The position numbers and the translations under genes are program-made. 64,000 nucleotides of DNA from Lactobacillus sp. W8174. GTDB lineage: Bacteria; Bacillota; Bacilli; Lactobacillales; Lactobacillaceae. Shown piece by piece: positions 8,197 through 17,386 of this stretch. The notes below the pieces were generated by a model. That model searched no databases. It was not told the DNA's origin and saw only the letters and a list, made by a program, of their open reading frames with translations. The stretch lies in contig NZ_JACFRN010000004.1 of assembly GCF_016100975.1 (NCBI RefSeq), forward strand, positions 1 to 64,000, given 5' to 3'. How positions within the stretch are numbered: the first letter of the stretch is position 1; each line of letters begins with the position of its first letter.

Positions 8197-9813
8197 ATGA
8201 CACCATGGTGGAAAAATGCAGTAATTTATCAGATCTATCCCAAGTCTTTCCAAGATAGCAACGGTGACGGTATTGGTGACCTGCCCGGCATTATAAGTCG
8301 CTTAGACTATTTGCAAAAATTGGGAATAGATGCAATTTGGCTTTCACCAATTTATAAATCTCCTGGCGTCGATAATGGGTATGATATTGCCGATTATGAA
8401 GCTATTGATCCGCAATATGGCAGCATGCAAGATATGGACAGGCTGATTAGTGAAGCTAAAAAACGCGGTATTCGAATCATCATGGATTTAGTCGTTAATC
8501 ATACTTCTGATCAACATGAGTGGTTTATCGAGGCACGCAAAAGTAAAGATAATCCTTACAGAGACTTTTACATCTGGCGTGATCCTGTTGCTGGTCATGA
8601 ACCTAATGATTTAAAATCTGATTTTTCAGGTTCTGCCTGGCAATTTGATGATAAAACGGGTCAATATTACCTCCACTTTTTTGCCCCGCAACAACCAGAT
8701 TTGAACTGGCAAAATCCACAATTACGGCACAAAATATATGACATGATGAACTTCTGGCTTGATAAAGGCATTGGCGGCTTTCGCATGGACGTGATCGAAC
8801 TAATTGGCAAAGATCCGGATCGAAAAATTCGCGAAAATGGTCCCCAGCTTCATCATTATATTCAGGAAATGAACCAAGCTGTTTTAGCTAACCGCGATGT
8901 AGTAACTGTTGGTGAGACCTGGAGTGCTGATCTCGATAGTGCCCGTAAATATTCTGATCCTGACCGGCATGAGCTCTCTATGATTTTTCAGTTTGAAGAT
9001 CAAAACATTGATAAACAGCCGGGAAAGACAAAATGGGATCTTAAACCCTTTAAGGCCAGCGATCTTAAAGATATCTTGATTAAATGGCAAACACAAATTG
9101 ATTATAATCATGGCTGGAATAGTTTGTTCTGGGAAAATCATGATCTTACCCGTGTCATTTCTCGTTGGGGCAATGATAATAAATACAGAGTACAATCTGC
9201 CAAAATGTTTGCCATTGCCTTACATTTAATGCGGGGTACTCCTTATATTTATAACGGTGAAGAAATTGGCATGACAAACTGTCCGGTCAAGGATATCTCT
9301 GAAGTTGAAGACCTTGAAAGTGTCAATATGTATAATGAGCGAATCAAGCAAGGTTATAGCAAAGACGAACTTATCAGGTCAATCAATACCAAGGGGCGTG
9401 ACAATGCCCGTAGACCCATGCAGTGGTCAGCGTCTTTTGCCGCTGGCTTTACTACTGGTACTCCTTGGCTGGCACTTAATCCCAACTATCAAGATATTAA
9501 CGTTCAAACGGCTTTAGCTGACCCACAATCAATTTTTTATACCTACCAAAAATTGATTAAGTTACGTCACGAAAACGAAATTATCGTTAATGGCAACTTC
9601 ACTCCTGTTTCTGCCAGACCTAACGTCTTGGCTTATTACCGTGAACTTGCTGGGAAGCGCTGGTTAGTCGTTGCTAATTTGACAGGCAATGAAGAACGAT
9701 TTTCTGCACCTGATAAAATTGACCAAGTTTTAATCAGTAATTATAATGCACCGCAATCATTTAATAACATTAGCTTAAAGCCATATGAAGCCTTTGCTGT
9801 AATTGTAAAATAA
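8197..9813 (+). CDS. dexB: GH13_31 glucan/oligo-1,6-alpha-glucosidase (DexB type)
   Basis: Cytoplasmic glycoside hydrolase (538 aa) releasing glucose from alpha-1,6-linked isomalto-oligosaccharides or panose. GH13 motifs are complete: DLVVNH (97-102), GFRMDVI with nucleophile Asp198, VGE with acid/base Glu240, and ENHD with Asp316. Val199 directly after the nucleophile is the residue associated with alpha-1,6 rather than alpha-1,4 preference in oligo-1,6-glucosidases. The overall sequence resembles streptococcal DexB closely by eye. Start at 8197 follows AAAGGAG; a TTG at 8179 lies inside the cre and is not used. No transporter is adjacent. Trehalose-6-phosphate hydrolase is an alternative relative but less likely. 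Confidence 0.9.
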   Translation: MTPWWKNAVIYQIYPKSFQDSNGDGIGDLPGIISRLDYLQKLGIDAIWLSPIYKSPGVDNGYDIADYEAIDPQYGSMQDMDRLISEAKKRGIRIIMDLVVNHTSDQHEWFIEARKSKDNPYRDFYIWRDPVAGHEPNDLKSDFSGSAWQFDDKTGQYYLHFFAPQQPDLNWQNPQLRHKIYDMMNFWLDKGIGGFRMDVIELIGKDPDRKIRENGPQLHHYIQEMNQAVLANRDVVTVGETWSADLDSARKYSDPDRHELSMIFQFEDQNIDKQPGKTKWDLKPFKASDLKDILIKWQTQIDYNHGWNSLFWENHDLTRVISRWGNDNKYRVQSAKMFAIALHLMRGTPYIYNGEEIGMTNCPVKDISEVEDLESVNMYNERIKQGYSKDELIRSINTKGRDNARRPMQWSASFAAGFTTGTPWLALNPNYQDINVQTALADPQSIFYTYQKLIKLRHENEIIVNGNFTPVSARPNVLAYYRELAGKRWLVVANLTGNEERFSAPDKIDQVLISNYNAPQSFNNISLKPYEAFAVIVK

Positions 9814-9818
9814 ATAGT

Positions 9819-9857
9819 AAAAGCCGTATTTAAGTTTAACCTCAAATACGGCTTTTT
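9819..9857. terminator. Terminator after dexB
   Basis: AAAAGCCGTATTT (9819-9831) / AAATACGGCTTTT (9844-9856), a perfect 13-base stem with a T tract. Confidence 0.88.
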
Positions 9858-10009
9858 AATTTGCTCAAGTTGATTCTTTTCACCTGCTATAATATGCTTC
9901 ATTAATTGTTGCACTGATATCACTATTTTCATCAGTATATGCCCTTGATTAATTCATATTTATCCTTAAATGTTCGAATACGACATTTTTGCTAATTCTT
10001 ATTATACCC

Positions 10010-10041
10010 AAGTTATAACTTAAGTATAAAAGTTTTAAGTT
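10010..10041. promoter_or_regulatory. Overlapping inverted repeats before the MFS gene (possible operator)
   Basis: AAGTTATAACTT (10010-10021) is a perfect 12-base palindrome. The overlapping AACTTAA (10017-10023) pairs with TTAAGTT (10035-10041), which touches the TAGGAG ribosome-binding site of the gene at 10057. It could be a repressor site or an mRNA hairpin occluding the site; no regulator gene is adjacent. Confidence 0.35.
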
Positions 10042-10056
10042 AGGAGCTACAAAATC

Positions 10057-11313
10057 ATGGACGTTTTCGCAAAAAATAAAAATTATCGCAAATTTACAAT
10101 CGCCAGCTTTTTATCTGGTGCAGGCAACATTTTATTTTACCTGGCACTTATTACTTACGCTAGTAAATTAAGAAATTATGCTTTAGCAATTTCATTGATT
10201 TCAATTTCTGAATCAATACCTGAAATACTGCAAGTTTTTAGTGGTTATTTAGCTGACCGCACTAAAAATAAATTTAAATTGATGGTTTGGCTAGCCGTTA
10301 TCCGTTTTGGACTTTACTTAATCGTTGGTATACTTTTCGCCAGTGGCTTTGCTGGTTGGAATCTAGTTTTAACTGTTATTTGCATCAACCTTGTGTCAGA
10401 TATTGCCGGTTCATATTCTGGTGGTTTGCAAACTCCACTAATTGTTGCTATTGTTGGAAACGATGATCTCGCTGAAGCTGAAGGCTTTGCCAGCGGCATT
10501 AACAGTATTATAAATATGATTGCCCAATTTATTGGATCAGGTTTATTACTATTTATGTCCTACTCTAGCTTGGCAATCTTTAACGCGTTAACATTTTTAG
10601 CAGCAGGTGCTCTTTTTGCCAATGTTGGTTTCAATTATCACAAAAATCATTCTCAAAAAGAAACTGTTCAGGTTAACGAGCATGGCTTTTTTAAGACGAT
10701 TGCTTTGTCATTCAAAGAAGTTAGAAAAGCTAATGGACTATTAACTGTTGTTTTAGTAATTGCCTTGCTAAATGGTATTTTAGGCACTATTGAACCTTTA
10801 ATTTCAATCGTAGTTGCAGGCAATAAATCCTCTATGATTATCGGAACATATAGTTTTACCATTGCTCTAATTGGAGGTGTAATGACTGCCGGCATGGCTC
10901 TTGGCAGTATCGTAGGCACTAAATTATTTAAAAACATGTCATTATTTACTGTAGCAATAATTGCCACCGCCTTAAGCACAGCAGTTGTAGGCAGCATGCT
11001 TATTAAAAATATTTTTATTTGCTTACCTGTTATGGCAAGTCTTGCAGCATTTATTGGTACTGCCAGTCCTAAATTAACGCAATGGCTGGTTGGTGCCGTT
11101 GACCAAGATATTCTATCTTCAACGATTGGATTGTTGAACACAATTTTAATAATAACCAGTCCTGTTATGACTACCATTTTTACTACAATTACTGCTTCGT
11201 TTAATGTTACTACTGCATTAATACTACTGGGAATCACAAGTTTAATAGTACTCGTAATAACGGTCAAAGTTGCTTGCTCAATTAACAAAAAGCCAGCAAT
11301 TGAGGCAGCATAA
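10057..11313 (+). CDS. MFS transporter, drug-efflux-like
   Basis: Integral membrane protein of 418 aa with about 12 hydrophobic segments, organised like major facilitator superfamily members near the macrolide-efflux (MefA/MFS_3) group. The loop between the second and third membrane segments contains the family-type GYLADRTKNK motif. AGGAG is seven bases before the ATG. It is monocistronic, bounded by its own terminator. The inverted repeats upstream hint at ligand-responsive control. Efflux direction and substrate are inference only. Confidence 0.85.
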   Translation: MDVFAKNKNYRKFTIASFLSGAGNILFYLALITYASKLRNYALAISLISISESIPEILQVFSGYLADRTKNKFKLMVWLAVIRFGLYLIVGILFASGFAGWNLVLTVICINLVSDIAGSYSGGLQTPLIVAIVGNDDLAEAEGFASGINSIINMIAQFIGSGLLLFMSYSSLAIFNALTFLAAGALFANVGFNYHKNHSQKETVQVNEHGFFKTIALSFKEVRKANGLLTVVLVIALLNGILGTIEPLISIVVAGNKSSMIIGTYSFTIALIGGVMTAGMALGSIVGTKLFKNMSLFTVAIIATALSTAVVGSMLIKNIFICLPVMASLAAFIGTASPKLTQWLVGAVDQDILSSTIGLLNTILIITSPVMTTIFTTITASFNVTTALILLGITSLIVLVITVKVACSINKKPAIEAA

Positions 11314-11336
11314 TTTGGAAATGCTTATTGGCAATT

Positions 11337-11370
11337 AAAAGCCATCCTAGTTAACGGCTGGATGGTTTTT
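11337..11370. terminator. Bidirectional terminator between MFS and macro-domain genes
   Basis: AAAAGCCATCC (11337-11347) / GGATGGTTTTT (11360-11370) with one G-U pair; A and T tracts on both sides serve both convergent genes. Confidence 0.85.
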
Positions 11371-11375
11371 AACTT

Positions 11376-11888
11376 TTACTCCAAATTTTTTGCTTCTGCT
11401 TGGTATAACTGGGTTGTTTTGGAATCAAAGGCACACATAATAACTTCCATTTGATAATCAGAATGTTGAATGAGCCAATTTTGCACGGCAGTAAAAGCAA
11501 TATGTGCAGCAGCTGCAGCCGGAAAGCCGTAAGCCCCTGTAGAAATTGCTGGGAACGCGATACTATGTAAGCCATGGCTTTTGGCTAAATTTAGGGAGTT
11601 GATATAACAACTTTTCAATAACTTATTATCTTCCGCAGACCCTGAATAAATTGGTCCCACAGTATGAATTACAAACTTAGCAGGTAACTTGTAGCCCTTG
11701 GTAATTTTAGCCTGCCCCGTTTCACAGCCATGAAGCTGCCTGCACTCGGCCAGCAATTCCGGTCCAGCTGCCTGGTGGATTGCCCCATCAACACCCAGGC
11801 CACCTAACAATGTCTTATTAGCAGCATTAACAATTGCATCTACAGTTAATTTGGTTATGTCCCCTTGAACAATTTTGATATCTTCCAT
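11376..11888 (-). CDS. Macro-domain protein, probable O-acetyl-ADP-ribose deacetylase
   Basis: Single macro domain of 170 aa (YmdB/MacroD type). Family members hydrolyse O-acetyl-ADP-ribose or remove ADP-ribose from proteins. Diagnostic motifs are GDIT and DAIVNAANKTLLGG (near 10-30), GVDGAIH, the ETGQA loop, HTVGP, and the substrate loop STGAYGFP. GAGG precedes the ATG. No sirtuin or ADP-ribosyltransferase is adjacent, so the biological partner is unknown. It is convergent with the MFS gene. The 286-base gap upstream (11889-12174) is A+T-rich with no gene seen. Confidence 0.9.
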   Translation of the reverse strand: MEDIKIVQGDITKLTVDAIVNAANKTLLGGLGVDGAIHQAAGPELLAECRQLHGCETGQAKITKGYKLPAKFVIHTVGPIYSGSAEDNKLLKSCYINSLNLAKSHGLHSIAFPAISTGAYGFPAAAAAHIAFTAVQNWLIQHSDYQMEVIMCAFDSKTTQLYQAEAKNLE

Positions 11889-12174
11889 AAACTGAGCCTC
11901 TTTTTTATATCATTTTAAACCCAAATTATTTTTTCTTAAATTTCTTTAATACAGTTCACACCTGGCCTAGCTCATCAATCATTACAACCGCTTTAACTAA
12001 GATTCTATTTGATTTTATCAATATTCTTCTCAACTATTGTCAGACAGATCAAGGAAATTAGTGGTTTCCCTATTTTTTCCAAACTCTTTAAGCTTGTTAC
12101 TTCTTATCTAAATTAAAGATCGTTAATTAACGTTTTGAGATTAATTTTTTATATAAAAGTGGCTTGACCTGCCT

Positions 12175-12948
12175 CTAATCTAAGTACATTTGTTTTAATT
12201 GAGCCAGGTCATCATCATTAAAGCCCAATACTTTTTTGAAAAAGGTGGGAAAATCGCCCCAGCCGCCACGGACTGTTTCTGTAATGCCGCGAATAGCTAT
12301 ACCTTCACCTTTAGTTACATTCATTTTTGAAACCATTTGCGTAATTTCATCATTACTTGGTAATTGCCGTGAAACAGCAAAATCATATAACTCGTTAGTC
12401 AATAAATAATCGCGGGCGATGGTATCATCATCTACTCCAAGTGCCATTAATATTAAAGCCGAAACCATTCCCGTTCTATCTTTTCCGGCACTGCAGTGAT
12501 AAACTAGTGCTTCATCTTCGGGCAATTCCAGCAATTCTGCGAAAACACGGGCAAACATTTCCTGACTGTGCGAACTAAGCAGAGTTTGCTGGTAAATGCG
12601 ACCAATAAAATTATTGTGCATATCAGGAATATGATGTAAAAAACGGTAGACTGAGCGCTTATTTTGCGTATCATTAATACTGTCTGAATATACTGGTAAA
12701 TCGACATATTCCACTTCGGGCCAAGACATATCCGGTGAAGAGGACTTCTCGTATTCAGAGCGTAAATCGCAATCAACAGTGACACGCATTTTAGCTAATT
12801 TAACTTGATCCCTGGCCGTTAAAGAACTAAGTGAATCTGAACGATAAATTTTATTCCATTTAACTGTTTTACCAGTCACACTTTGATAACCGCCAACATC
12901 ACGAAAGTTCATCGGACTATCTAGTGCAACTATTCGATCATGTGCCAA
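12175..12948 (-). CDS. Tyrosine-protein phosphatase (Y_phosphatase3 family)
   Basis: Cytoplasmic phosphatase of 257 aa with the Cys-x5-Arg signature HCSAGKDRTG (Cys152 nucleophile, Arg158), and the N-terminal NFRDVGGY motif of this family. Family members dephosphorylate phosphotyrosine proteins and some phosphoinositides. Translation most likely begins at a TTG codon (MAHDR...), since GGGGGA lies seven bases before it and there is no nearby ATG. It follows glpK by 26 bases, so the two are probably co-transcribed. Any link to glycerol metabolism is speculative. Confidence 0.88.
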   Translation of the reverse strand: MAHDRIVALDSPMNFRDVGGYQSVTGKTVKWNKIYRSDSLSSLTARDQVKLAKMRVTVDCDLRSEYEKSSSPDMSWPEVEYVDLPVYSDSINDTQNKRSVYRFLHHIPDMHNNFIGRIYQQTLLSSHSQEMFARVFAELLELPEDEALVYHCSAGKDRTGMVSALILMALGVDDDTIARDYLLTNELYDFAVSRQLPSNDEITQMVSKMNVTKGEGIAIRGITETVRGGWGDFPTFFKKVLGFNDDDLAQLKQMYLD

Positions 12949-12974
12949 TTTCTTGTCCCCCTTTTTTAAATAAC

Positions 12975-14516
<1,542 letters not shown>

Positions 14517-14618
14517 CTAATTTTACTACCCGGACTTGCTTTTACAAGAAATTATTATAACATTATCCTTATTTTAAGTTATACTGGTTACATAGAGCTT
14601 ACGTTAAAAAGAGGATAC

Positions 14619-15437
14619 ATGAAAATGAAAAAAGAAATTATTGCTTTAACAATAGCGGGAAATGACAGCGATGGCAGTGCGGGGATGACTGCTGATTTAC
14701 ATTCATTTTATGCCCGTCAAGTATATGGCATGGGGCTTTTAACAGCTGCCGTTGCTGGTAATACAACTGGTATATATGCACAAGAAGTTATGCCTATTTC
14801 TTTTATTCAGGAACAATTTGACGTACTAAACGATGATTTTAAAATTGACGCACTTAAAACCGGTATGCTGGCTAACAAGGACGTAATTGCCTGTGTTGCT
14901 GCTAATTTGCACAAATATGATATGGGTAAGATCGTACTCGATCCGGTTATTATGACCAAACACGGTGATACCTTGCTTGATGACGATGCCTACCAGGCTT
15001 TTCTTGAGCAGTTAATGCCATTAGCCGACATTATTACGCCTAACTTTTACGAACAGAAAAAATTAACCGGTTTGAATTTAGCTACCAAAGATGAAATTCA
15101 TCAGGGAGCCAAAAAATTGCAGGATATGGGAGCCAAAAATGTTTTAATGAAAGGCCGTCATGATGATTCTGCGCAGTCGCAAGTAACAGATATTTTACTC
15201 ACTGCAGACGGAAAATTTCACGAATTTACCAAGCCGTTTATTAATACAGATAGAATTAATGGTACAGGTGACACACTATCAGCAGTAATTGCTGCTGAAT
15301 TAGCAAAAGGACAATCAATTATTGCCAGCGTACAAACTGCTAAAGATTTTACTTATGAAGCTATTGCTCACCCCATTGCAGTTGGCTCCAAATATGGCCC
15401 AATTAATCATTTTGCAGCGCAGCAAAATCTTAAATAA
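14619..15437 (+). CDS. ThiD/PdxK-family phosphomethylpyrimidine or pyridoxine kinase
   Basis: Ribokinase-fold kinase of 272 aa. It has the IAGNDSDGSAGMTADL N-terminal motif (ThiD consensus GxDxxGGAG, here with SDGSAG), KTGMLAN, LDPVIMTKHGD and the NGTGDTLSAVIAA anion-hole/catalytic Asp segment. It is clearly paralogous to the thiD at 18184 but outside the TPP-riboswitch operon, and the glycine-rich loop differs (DGSAG versus GGGAG). It could phosphorylate HMP/HMP-P or pyridoxal-type substrates (PdxK); I cannot decide. GAGGA at 14611 fits either the ATG at 14619 or that at 14625. Confidence 0.85.
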   Translation: MKMKKEIIALTIAGNDSDGSAGMTADLHSFYARQVYGMGLLTAAVAGNTTGIYAQEVMPISFIQEQFDVLNDDFKIDALKTGMLANKDVIACVAANLHKYDMGKIVLDPVIMTKHGDTLLDDDAYQAFLEQLMPLADIITPNFYEQKKLTGLNLATKDEIHQGAKKLQDMGAKNVLMKGRHDDSAQSQVTDILLTADGKFHEFTKPFINTDRINGTGDTLSAVIAAELAKGQSIIASVQTAKDFTYEAIAHPIAVGSKYGPINHFAAQQNLK

Positions 15438-15502
15438 CTATTCTTTGCCCACTTCTAACTATTAAGATATACTTTAAACAAGAAAATAGGGGTTGGTAAA
15501 CA

Positions 15503-16180
15503 ATGGCGAACAAAATAATCAAGATTGCATATTTATATGAAGACCTGATGAACACCTATGGTGATTCCGGAGATGTTAAAATCATAAGTTTTTTACTTAA
15601 AAAGCAAGGCTATACTACGCAAGTGGATAATATTTCTCTTGGTAGTGAGTTCAATGCTTTTGACTATGATTTCATCTTTTTTGGCGGTGGGCAGGACTTC
15701 GAGCAAACTGTTATTGCCAAAGATTTACCGCGTCATAAGGAAACTTTAACCAAGTACATTAACGCAGGTAAACCTATGGTAGGCGTTTGTGGCGGCTACC
15801 AACTCGTTGGCACTTATTACAAAACTAATGCCGGTGTGACTATCAAGGGGCTAGATATCCTACCCTTCCATACTGTTTTTAAAGCAGATAAGCGCATGAT
15901 TGGCGATACCCGCTATATGAGTGAATGGGGCGAAGTCAAGGCCTTTGAAAATCATTCCGGGCAAACTTATTTTGACGATAAGGATAAGTTGCATCCCCTA
16001 GGAGAAATGATCGAAGGTTACGGCAACAACCCACAAGACCACGTTGAAGGCCTGCGTTATCGCAATTTCATTGGTACCTATTCTCACGGACCGTTGTTAA
16101 AAAACTTGAATGTCGCTAACGCCATAGTAAAGATGATTCTTGAATGGCATGATGAGCGAATAGCAGCTAAAACAAATTAA
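15503..16180 (+). CDS. Class I glutamine amidotransferase, GatD/CobB-CobQ-like
   Basis: Amidotransferase of 225 aa resembling GatD, the glutaminase subunit of the MurT-GatD complex that amidates lipid II glutamate. The catalytic Cys96 is in GVCGGYQLVG and His195 in YSHGPLL; the N-terminus IAYLYEDLMNTYGDSGDV is GatD-like. Normally gatD follows murT directly. Here the upstream neighbour is a ThiD-like kinase 65 bases away and no murT is in view, so the partner is either elsewhere or this is a paralogue with another role. A long terminator follows. Confidence 0.83.
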   Translation: MANKIIKIAYLYEDLMNTYGDSGDVKIISFLLKKQGYTTQVDNISLGSEFNAFDYDFIFFGGGQDFEQTVIAKDLPRHKETLTKYINAGKPMVGVCGGYQLVGTYYKTNAGVTIKGLDILPFHTVFKADKRMIGDTRYMSEWGEVKAFENHSGQTYFDDKDKLHPLGEMIEGYGNNPQDHVEGLRYRNFIGTYSHGPLLKNLNVANAIVKMILEWHDERIAAKTN

Positions 16181-16184
16181 TTGC

Positions 16185-16235
16185 AAAAAAACTACTAGGC
16201 GTAGTAAATCCAATTACTATGTCTAGTAGTTTTTT
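16185..16235. terminator. Long bidirectional terminator between gatD-like gene and tenA
   Basis: AAAAACTACTAG (to 16198) pairs with CTAGTAGTTTTT (from 16223), extended inside by a near-perfect stem (G-U pairs only) to a six-base loop around 16210; stem of more than 20 pairs. Confidence 0.9.
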
Positions 16236-16337
16236 GATACTTTGTTATGTTGCTACATGGTAGTGATTGTAACCAGTTATTAACTAAAAACGATTTTGGC
16301 AAATCGTGGGCTCTTTTTATCAGCTTTTTTGCAGAAG

Positions 16338-16997
16338 TTACTTCCAATCTTGCTTTTCATAAGCCATCTGCCAAAACTGCAATTCATAATAGCTGCTGCG
16401 CACAAACGCAGTTTGCATTTGCTCAAGTTCTTCATTAGTGGCACTTTCAGCCAAAGAGTTGGTTAAATGCAGCATTTTTGCTACGTTGGCACCATACCAC
16501 TCGCCATCATAAGTATCAATCCATTCCTGATAATAAGAAACCGGTGAGCCCTTTTCTGCCATTTTTTGGCCAATTTCCTGATAGAGCCAGTAACATGGTA
16601 AAAGCGCTGCTACCGCAGGCCTAACACCAGATCGATTTAATGTCATATGCATGTGATTAACGTAATTATAAGCTGTTGGCGCCACCGGAGTTTCAGCAAT
16701 TTCAGTCGCAGTTATTTTTAATTCTTCAAAAAAATGGTCTCGCACTGATATTTCAACGTCTTTCAAGTCTTGTGCCCTTGCCAGTGAAAATTTTTGTGCT
16801 TCCTGATTATCCATTTTTGCCGCAATTAATCCATGTAACTTGCTAAATTCTCTTAAATAATAGCGATCCTGCAGCAGGTAAAATTTAAAAGTTGCAATTG
16901 GAAGTTCGCCACTTTGTAACTCCTTTATAAAGGGATGCACCATACTTTCATGCCACAATGCCTTCCCCGCTTCGTGCAGTCGATCCGTAAAATTCAT
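16338..16997 (-). CDS. tenA: TenA family thiaminase II / aminopyrimidine aminohydrolase
   Basis: TenA hydrolyses aminopyrimidine breakdown products of thiamine to HMP, the substrate of ThiD. The all-helical 219-aa protein has catalytic Cys135 (LLPCYWLY), Glu205 (SSYYELQFW) and an Asp44-containing LLQDRYYL helix, as in active TenC/TenA enzymes. AAGGAG precedes the ATG. It is divergent from the TPP-riboswitch operon and shares its 389-base intergenic region, but lies outside that riboswitch. Together with thiM, thiD and thiE it indicates thiamine salvage rather than de novo synthesis, since thiC and thiG are not seen here. Confidence 0.92.
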   Translation of the reverse strand: MNFTDRLHEAGKALWHESMVHPFIKELQSGELPIATFKFYLLQDRYYLREFSKLHGLIAAKMDNQEAQKFSLARAQDLKDVEISVRDHFFEELKITATEIAETPVAPTAYNYVNHMHMTLNRSGVRPAVAALLPCYWLYQEIGQKMAEKGSPVSYYQEWIDTYDGEWYGANVAKMLHLTNSLAESATNEELEQMQTAFVRSSYYELQFWQMAYEKQDWK

Positions 16998-17177
16998 GAA
17001 TATTCTCCTTCGAGTTAAATAATATTGTAAAATGACAGTTAATTATTACTAATTACATTTTACTAAAGATAAACTCTAACCACTATACTGTTTTTGATTT
17101 TTATACACAATCTTATAATAACAGTCAAAGTACCAGCATTTATAACGTAAACAGATAGCAATTTTATCAACCTACTA

Positions 17178-17206
17178 TTGTAATCAGTAATAAATTCCGT
17201 TATAAT
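17178..17206 (+). promoter_or_regulatory. Promoter of the thiamine salvage operon
   Basis: TTGTAA (17178-17183), a 17-base spacer and a perfect TATAAT (17201-17206). Transcription should start near 17213, just before the riboswitch. Confidence 0.8.
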
Positions 17207-17220
17207 TGTAAGCGATAACA
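17207..17220 (+). promoter_or_regulatory. Perfect cre match overlapping the start site and riboswitch P1
   Basis: TGTAAGCGATAACA matches TGWAARCGNWWNCA at all 14 positions. It starts right after the -10 box and its last three bases (ACA) are the start of the riboswitch P1 strand. CcpA bound here should block transcription of thiM-thiD-thiE. Confidence 0.7.
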
Positions 17221-17299
17221 CGAGGGGTGCCTTTTTGGCTGAGATGAAAATTTTTCAGACCCTTTGAACCTGTAAGTTAATACTTGCGTAGGAACGTGT
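17218..17299 (+). ncRNA. TPP riboswitch (THI element)
   Basis: Conserved aptamer blocks are present in order: GGGGTGC (17224-17230), GGCTGAGA, ACCCTTTGAACCTG, TTAATACTTGCGTAGGAACGTG. P1 is ACACG (17218-17222) with CGTGT (17295-17299). An intrinsic terminator follows directly, indicating transcriptional attenuation by thiamine pyrophosphate of thiM-thiD-thiE. Confidence 0.96.
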
Positions 17300-17310
17300 C
17301 AAAACTGCTT

Positions 17311-17344
17311 AAGCTTTGGCATTTCCATATGCCAAAGTTTTTTT
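17311..17344 (+). terminator. Riboswitch expression-platform terminator
   Basis: CTTTGGCAT (17314-17322) / ATGCCAAAG (17329-17337), extended by A-T and G-U pairs and followed by seven T. It lies between the TPP aptamer and thiM. Confidence 0.88.
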
Positions 17345-17386
17345 ATTAGTCAAAAATTTTAAGGATATTAAATTAGGAGTAATAAA

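Noticed and set aside
10668-11288. Open frame of 206 codons on the minus strand within the MFS gene.
   Set aside because: Hydrophobic mirror of a membrane protein gene; the plus-strand MFS frame has the start signal, family motif and terminator.
16247-16438. Short plus-strand frame between the gatD-like gene and tenA.
   Set aside because: It overlaps the 3' end of tenA, starts right behind a strong terminator and has no ribosome-binding site.
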